A stretch of DNA of 9,677 nt from Bauldia sp. (GTDB taxonomy: Bacteria; Pseudomonadota; Alphaproteobacteria; Rhizobiales; Kaistiaceae), in assembly GCA_020442095.1 (NCBI GenBank), contig JAGRKY010000226.1, forward strand, positions 1 to 9,677, read 5' to 3'. Positions 6,556 to 9,677 of this stretch are shown here, piece by piece. Numbering within the stretch: position 1 is the stretch's first letter; every line of letters begins with the position of its first letter. The notes under the pieces are model-generated. The model searched no databases. It saw only the letters and a program-made list of their open reading frames with translations, and was not told the DNA's origin. A program made the translations under genes and the position numbers.

Positions 6556-6768
6556 TTGGAAAGAGAAGAATGCGGCGCCGATTTGCGCATCCTGCGGCGA
6601 GGATCGCGTCGTGCCTTGGCCTGGAATGGACTGCCGGACGAGTTCAAGACCGGCGATATCGTCGATTACGTCGTCTGCAAGCTCGTGTTCGTGCGGGACG
6701 GGCTGACCGGCCCGGCAAAAGGGGCGGCGCGCCGGGTCGGGAGGGTTTTCAGCCTGGTGACAGGCTGA
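6556..6768 (+). pseudogene. Doubtful small reading frame in the GntR-IclR gap, possible frameshifted remnant
   Basis: The frame 6556-6768 (70 codons from a TTG) ends 20 bases inside the convergent IclR gene. Its second half, from about NGLPDEFKTGDIVDYVVCKL to the end, has almost only G or C at third positions and a protein-like composition. Its first half does not. Across about 6560-6625 a different frame (one base off, in phase with the upstream GntR gene) looks more coding and reads PICASCGEDRVVPWPG, with a CxxC pair. A small gene broken by a frameshift near 6610-6630 would explain this; chance is the alternative. No Shine-Dalgarno sequence fits the TTG. I do not recognise a family. Confidence 0.25.
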
Positions 6769-7594
6769 TCGACCCGCCGAGTTCGGTGGTCACCGACCGG
6801 GCCGCGGCCCCGACCATGCGGCCGAGCTCGGCGATCCGCTGGTCAAAGATACGAGAGCTCGGTCCCGCGACCGACAGGGCGGCATGGGCCACGCCGCGCT
6901 CGTCGAAAATCGGGGAGGCGACGCAGCGCAGCCCGATCGCGAATTCCTCGTCATCGATCGAATAGCCGCGCTCGCGGATGCGGCCGAGATCGGCATGGAG
7001 CTTCCTGAGACTGTCGATGGTGTTGGCGGTGTTACGCGCAAGGCCGTGCTTGCGGGCGATATCGGCGACTTCCTCCCGGGTCATATGGGCGAGCATCGCC
7101 TTGCCGGCCGCCGACCCGTGCATCCGCACCTGGCCGCCGGGGCGAGAGATCGCCCGGATGGTCTGGTGACACTGGATCTGCGCCATGCAGACCACGGACT
7201 CGTTGCTGCTCAGGACGTAGAGATTCACCGTCTCGCCGCACTCCTCCATCAGCTTGCGCATATAGGGCTTGGCGAGCACGGCCACGTCGCGGGTGCGGGC
7301 AAAGGCGTTACCGACATGGAAGGCCTGGACGCCGATCTGCCATGACATCGACGTCTGGTCGAAGCGGACGAAGCGCTGGCGCTGCATGGTGGTCAGCAGG
7401 CGATGGGCGCTCGACGGGGGGAGGGCGACCTGGCGGGCGAGCGCGGTCAACGTCATCCCGTCGTCGCTTGCCGCCAGGGCATCGAGGATCGACAAGGCCC
7501 GGGTGAGCGATTGGACGCCGGCGCCACCCGATGCGGCACTGCGCGTTTTTTCATCGCTGCGCCGAGCGCGCGGGCTGCTTACCACTGCGTCCAT
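6749..7594 (-). CDS. IclR-family transcriptional regulator
   Basis: Cytoplasmic regulator, 281 aa from the ATG at 7594. The N-terminal winged helix-turn-helix covers about residues 26-90: VQSLTRALSILDAL, then LTALARQVALPPSSAHRLLTTM (49-70) as the helix-turn-helix. The effector-binding IclR domain shows the usual landmarks RMHGSAAGKAMLA (157-169) and YSIDDEEFAIGLRCVASPIFD (211-231). The gene is divergent from the ring-opening amidohydrolase across 116 bp, so it probably controls the amidohydrolase-importer genes and itself. The start is uncertain: an in-frame ATG at 7633 (GGAAAAG about 9 bases upstream) would add 13 residues, and ATG 7678 would add more but run into the divergent promoter. The 7594 start keeps the candidate operator outside the coding region. 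The effector is presumably the amidohydrolase substrate or product, by inference. Confidence 0.92.
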   Translation of the reverse strand: MDAVVSSPRARRSDEKTRSAASGGAGVQSLTRALSILDALAASDDGMTLTALARQVALPPSSAHRLLTTMQRQRFVRFDQTSMSWQIGVQAFHVGNAFARTRDVAVLAKPYMRKLMEECGETVNLYVLSSNESVVCMAQIQCHQTIRAISRPGGQVRMHGSAAGKAMLAHMTREEVADIARKHGLARNTANTIDSLRKLHADLGRIRERGYSIDDEEFAIGLRCVASPIFDERGVAHAALSVAGPSSRIFDQRIAELGRMVGAAARSVTTELGGSISLSPG

Positions 7595-7624
7595 GACGAC
7601 CCCGTCGATCGCTGTTGTCGCACT

Positions 7625-7641
7625 ATTCCACATCGTGAAAT
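7625..7641. promoter_or_regulatory. Candidate IclR-type operator
   Basis: ATTCCACATCGTGAAAT is a 17-base imperfect palindrome in which six of eight symmetric pairs match. Its size and spacing resemble the 15-bp imperfect palindromes bound by IclR-family proteins. It lies between the IclR start and the divergent amidohydrolase promoter. A second element, CAAC-AAA-GTTG (7648-7658), overlaps the -35 box. The binding protein is inferred from position. Confidence 0.4.
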
Positions 7642-7655
7642 CTTTTCCAACAAAG

Positions 7656-7683
7656 TTGACGGTCCAACCGGCCGGCATAGTAT
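7656..7683 (+). promoter_or_regulatory. Predicted sigma-70-type promoter of the amidohydrolase gene
   Basis: The -35 box TTGACG (7656-7661) and the -10-like TAGTAT (7678-7683) are separated by 16 bases. They lie 28 bases before the ATG at 7711, leaving a short leader with a good ribosome-binding site. The CAAC/GTTG repeat elements around 7648-7668 overlap the -35 box, consistent with repression by the divergent IclR protein. Confidence 0.5.
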
Positions 7684-7710
7684 CGCGGTGAAACAACGAA
7701 GGAGAGCGGG

Positions 7711-8784
7711 ATGCGCGTCGGCGTTCACAAGGTCCTGATGAACAGTCCGGCCGATGTCTCCGGCCTCGAGCGGCTGATCGCCGACGGCACGATCCGGCCG
7801 GAGGAGATCGTCGCCAGCATCGGCAAGACCGAGGGAAATGGCGGCGCCAACGACTTCACCCGGGCGCTCGCGACGCTGTCCTTCTCGATCGCGCTCGGCA
7901 AGCATCTCGGCATGTCGGCCGACGACGTCGCCAAGCGCATCGCCTTCGTCTGGTCGGGCGGGACGGAAGGCGTCCTCAGCCCGCATGCGACGATCTTCAC
8001 CCGCAGCGGAGCCGAGCCGGCGGGCGACAAGCGCCTGGCGATCGGAATCGCGGTAACCCGCGACTTCGCGCCTGAGGAAGTGGGGACGATGGCGGAGGTC
8101 GAGACGGTCGCCGACGCAGTCCGCCGGGCCCAGGCGGAAGCCGGTATCGAGGATGCCGCCGACGTCCATTATGTCCAGGTCAAGGGACCGCTGCTGACGC
8201 CGGCCGCCGTCGCCGACGCCAACAGCCGGGGGGCGAAGCTCGTCACCCAGGACCCCAACGGTTCAAAGCCCTATGCCCGTGGCGCGACCGCGCTCGGCGT
8301 GGCGCTGGCGCTCGGCGAGGTGGCCGCGGCCGAGGTCAACGATGAGGCGATCGCGACGCGGATGGATCTCTATTCCTCCGTCGCCAATACGTCGGCCGGC
8401 GGCGAGCTCAAGAACTGCGAAATCCTGCTCTTCGGCAATTCGCCGAAGGCGGGCGGCGACCTCAGGATCGGCCACGCGATCCTGCGCGACGTGATCGACG
8501 CGGACGGTGTCCGCGCCGCGATCCGGGACGCGAGCGGCGGCGCCGGCGACGCCGAGGCGGTGGCGATCTTCGCCAAGGCGGAAGCGCCGCCCGGCGGTCT
8601 TCTGCGCGGCCGGCGGACGACCATGCTGTCCGATGCCGACATCAATTACGAGCGCCACGCCCGGGCGGCGCTCGGCGCGGTGATCGCCTCGGTAACGGGC
8701 GACGCGGCGATCTTCGTTTCGGGTGGAACCGAGCATCAGTGCAAGCCGGGGGAGGCGCCGATCGCTGCGATCGCCCGGGTCTAG
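7711..8784 (+). CDS. Ring-opening amidohydrolase, cyanuric acid hydrolase/barbiturase (AtzD/Bar) family
   Basis: Cytoplasmic enzyme that hydrolyses an amide bond in a cyclic imide such as cyanuric acid (to carboxybiuret, which decarboxylates to biuret) or barbituric acid (to ureidomalonate). The 357 aa length is normal for the family. The three internal repeats each supply a lysine and a serine: Lys39 in GKTEGNGG with Ser82 in SGGTEG; Lys158 in QVKGP with Ser228 in NTSAGGE; Lys289 in FAKAEAP with Ser337 in SGGTEHQ. All six catalytic-type residues are present, so the gene looks intact. The ATG at 7711 follows GAAGGAGAG, and the N-terminus HKVLMNSPADVSGLERLI matches the family pattern. Whether it is a cyanuric acid hydrolase, a barbiturase or an enzyme for a related natural ring cannot be read from the motifs. 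The divergent IclR gene and the following BMP binding protein suggest regulated uptake of the substrate. Confidence 0.92.
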   Translation: MRVGVHKVLMNSPADVSGLERLIADGTIRPEEIVASIGKTEGNGGANDFTRALATLSFSIALGKHLGMSADDVAKRIAFVWSGGTEGVLSPHATIFTRSGAEPAGDKRLAIGIAVTRDFAPEEVGTMAEVETVADAVRRAQAEAGIEDAADVHYVQVKGPLLTPAAVADANSRGAKLVTQDPNGSKPYARGATALGVALALGEVAAAEVNDEAIATRMDLYSSVANTSAGGELKNCEILLFGNSPKAGGDLRIGHAILRDVIDADGVRAAIRDASGGAGDAEAVAIFAKAEAPPGGLLRGRRTTMLSDADINYERHARAALGAVIASVTGDAAIFVSGGTEHQCKPGEAPIAAIARV

Positions 8785-8791
8785 GGCGCGC

Positions 8792-8812
8792 ATGCCAGCC
8801 GATCGCTGGCAT
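8792..8812 (+). terminator. Hairpin after the amidohydrolase gene (weak or partial terminator candidate)
   Basis: ATGCCAGC (8792-8799) and GCTGGCAT (8805-8812) form a perfect 8-bp stem with the 5-base loop CGATC, seven bases after the stop. It is followed by TGAATTTG, not a clean T-run, so full termination is doubtful. It may allow read-through into the binding-protein gene at reduced level, or protect the amidohydrolase mRNA end. Confidence 0.35.
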
Positions 8813-8868
8813 TGAATTTGCTCCGTGTAGGGCTCCCTGGTCGAGGCAAACCTGCGTCGGCCGGAAGG

Positions 8869-8890
8869 GTGAAAACGTGAGGATTTTCAC
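8869..8890 (+). promoter_or_regulatory. Stem-loop abutting the BMP-protein start codon, with the ribosome-binding site in its loop
   Basis: GTGAAAA (8869-8875) and TTTTCAC (8884-8890) are exact inverted copies. The 8-base loop CGTGAGGA holds the only good Shine-Dalgarno sequence (GAGGA, 7 bases before the ATG). The second arm ends immediately before the ATG at 8891. It could be a translational control hairpin or, as DNA, a palindromic operator: the GTGAAA half-site also occurs in the candidate IclR operator at 7625-7641. Confidence 0.4.
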
Positions 8891-9677
8891 ATGACTAGAC
8901 ACATCTCTCGGAGCCTTCGCCGCCCCGCCGCCGCGGCGGTCTTGCTGGCCTCGGTCGCTGCGTTCACCGCCCCGGCCCTGGCTGAAGATAAGGCGGCTAT
9001 CCTTCTTCCCGGTAGCATCAACGACCAGAGCTGGAACGCGCTCGGCTACGCCATTCTGATGAGCCTCGAACCGCATGGATTCGTCACGGCCTATTCGGAA
9101 AACGTCGCCGACGCCGACGAAGCCGAAGCGCTGCGCGAATATGCCAGCGAGGGCTACAACATCGTCATGGGCCATTCCGGCCGCTTCGTTTCGGCGATGG
9201 AGCAGGTGGCGCCGGACTTCCCCGACGTTCAGTTCATCGCGGTTTCGGGTAACGAGGGCATGCCGCCGAACGTGATGTCGATCGACTGGAACAATGCCCA
9301 GTTCGGCTGCCAGCTCGGCACGCTGGCCGCGAAGATGAGCAAGACCCACAAGGTGGCGGGCATCTACGGCCTGCAGGGCGTTCCCAACATCACGGCGCAG
9401 GCCGGCGGGTTCCGCATCTGCGCCGAGAAGGGCGGCGCCGAGGTCACCATCCTCTACATCAAGGACATGGAAGACGCCGCCGAGGCGAAAGAGGCGGCGC
9501 TGTCGGTAATCGCGCAGGGTGCCGACTTCATCACCGGCAAGCTGAACGCCGCCGAGACCGGCCTGATGCAGGCCGCCAAGGAGAAGAACGTCTACGTGAC
9601 CGGACGCGGCTTCGACCACACCAAGATCGCGCCCGACCTCGTGCTGACCAACATCATCGAGGACTGGCCGGGCATGT
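8891..9677 (+). CDS. BMP-family (PnrA-like) ABC transporter substrate-binding protein, 3' end cut by window edge
   Basis: Periplasmic receptor of an ABC importer. I translated 262 codons from the ATG at 8891 without a stop; relatives are about 320-360 aa, so roughly the last quarter is outside. Residues 1-31 are a signal peptide (MTRHISRSLRR, hydrophobic core, ALA before EDKAA); there is no lipobox. The BMP signature is GSINDQSWNALGYAIL (41-56), followed by GHSGRFVSAMEQVAPDFPDVQFIAVSG. Known members bind nucleosides (for example PnrA), so a nucleobase-like ring is a reasonable ligand. The start is supported by the signal peptide and GAGGA at 7 nt. It follows the amidohydrolase gene by 106 nt on the same strand, and the matching ATPase and permeases are expected past the right edge. 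The link to the amidohydrolase substrate is inference. Confidence 0.92.
   Translation, partial: MTRHISRSLRRPAAAAVLLASVAAFTAPALAEDKAAILLPGSINDQSWNALGYAILMSLEPHGFVTAYSENVADADEAEALREYASEGYNIVMGHSGRFVSAMEQVAPDFPDVQFIAVSGNEGMPPNVMSIDWNNAQFGCQLGTLAAKMSKTHKVAGIYGLQGVPNITAQAGGFRICAEKGGAEVTILYIKDMEDAAEAKEAALSVIAQGADFITGKLNAAETGLMQAAKEKNVYVTGRGFDHTKIAPDLVLTNIIEDWPGM

Noticed and set aside
6721..6748. GC-rich palindrome GGCGCGCC with a nearby T-run on the minus strand as an IclR terminator
   Set aside because: The palindrome is short, its arms do not form a stable stem with a proper loop, and TTTT follows only after CGCCCC; too weak to call.
6324..6965. Plus-strand frame crossing the GntR end, the gap and the IclR end
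   Set aside because: It overlaps two real genes and is rich in Arg, Ser and Pro. The internal ATG at 6570 has a fair purine-rich upstream sequence, but the frame continues antisense through IclR.
7595..7696. N-terminal extensions of the IclR protein from TTG 7696 or ATG 7678
   Set aside because: They would run the coding region across the divergent amidohydrolase promoter and candidate operators. The added residues do not resemble an IclR N-terminus.
8642..9619. 325-codon minus-strand open frame opposite the BMP protein and amidohydrolase end
   Set aside because: The plus strand carries a signal peptide and BMP signature here. The minus frame has no domain and is a codon-bias shadow.

Overview
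The window reads as ordinary chromosomal or replicon DNA of a GC-rich alphaproteobacterium, most likely of the Rhizobiales type. This is an inference from the strong G/C bias at third codon positions, the abundance of ABC importers with their own regulators, and the regulator families present. I see no rRNA, tRNA, CRISPR array, insertion sequence or phage gene. Both edges cut through genes: a permease on the left and a binding protein on the right.

Left module (about 1-5590, minus strand, transcribed right to left): a five-gene carbohydrate-type catabolic operon in the order SDR dehydrogenase, periplasmic sugar-binding protein, double-domain ATPase, permease 2, permease 1 (cut by the edge). 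The last two junctions are 4-base ATGA stop/start overlaps. The gaps after the dehydrogenase and after the binding protein hold inverted repeats that could set unequal expression. A divergent GntR/FCD regulator (plus strand, about 5804-6520) is the obvious candidate controller. The divergent promoter region carries a perfect 12-bp inverted repeat. The sugar or polyol cannot be named from sequence.

Middle (6521-6748): a short gap between the GntR gene and the convergent IclR gene. It contains only a doubtful small reading frame, possibly the frameshifted remnant of a small gene.

Right module (about 6749-9677): an IclR regulator on the minus strand, divergent from a ring-opening amidohydrolase of the cyanuric acid hydrolase/barbiturase (AtzD/Bar) family. 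The amidohydrolase is followed on the same strand by a periplasmic BMP-family binding protein that runs off the right edge. Binding proteins of this family are known from nucleoside importers. The combination suggests regulated uptake and ring opening of a nucleobase-like cyclic imide or ureide (cyanuric acid, barbituric acid or a relative). This is the most interesting part of the window: the enzyme family is small, substrate assignment within it is often unclear, and the pairing with a dedicated BMP importer and an IclR regulator may describe a pathway that has not been characterised.
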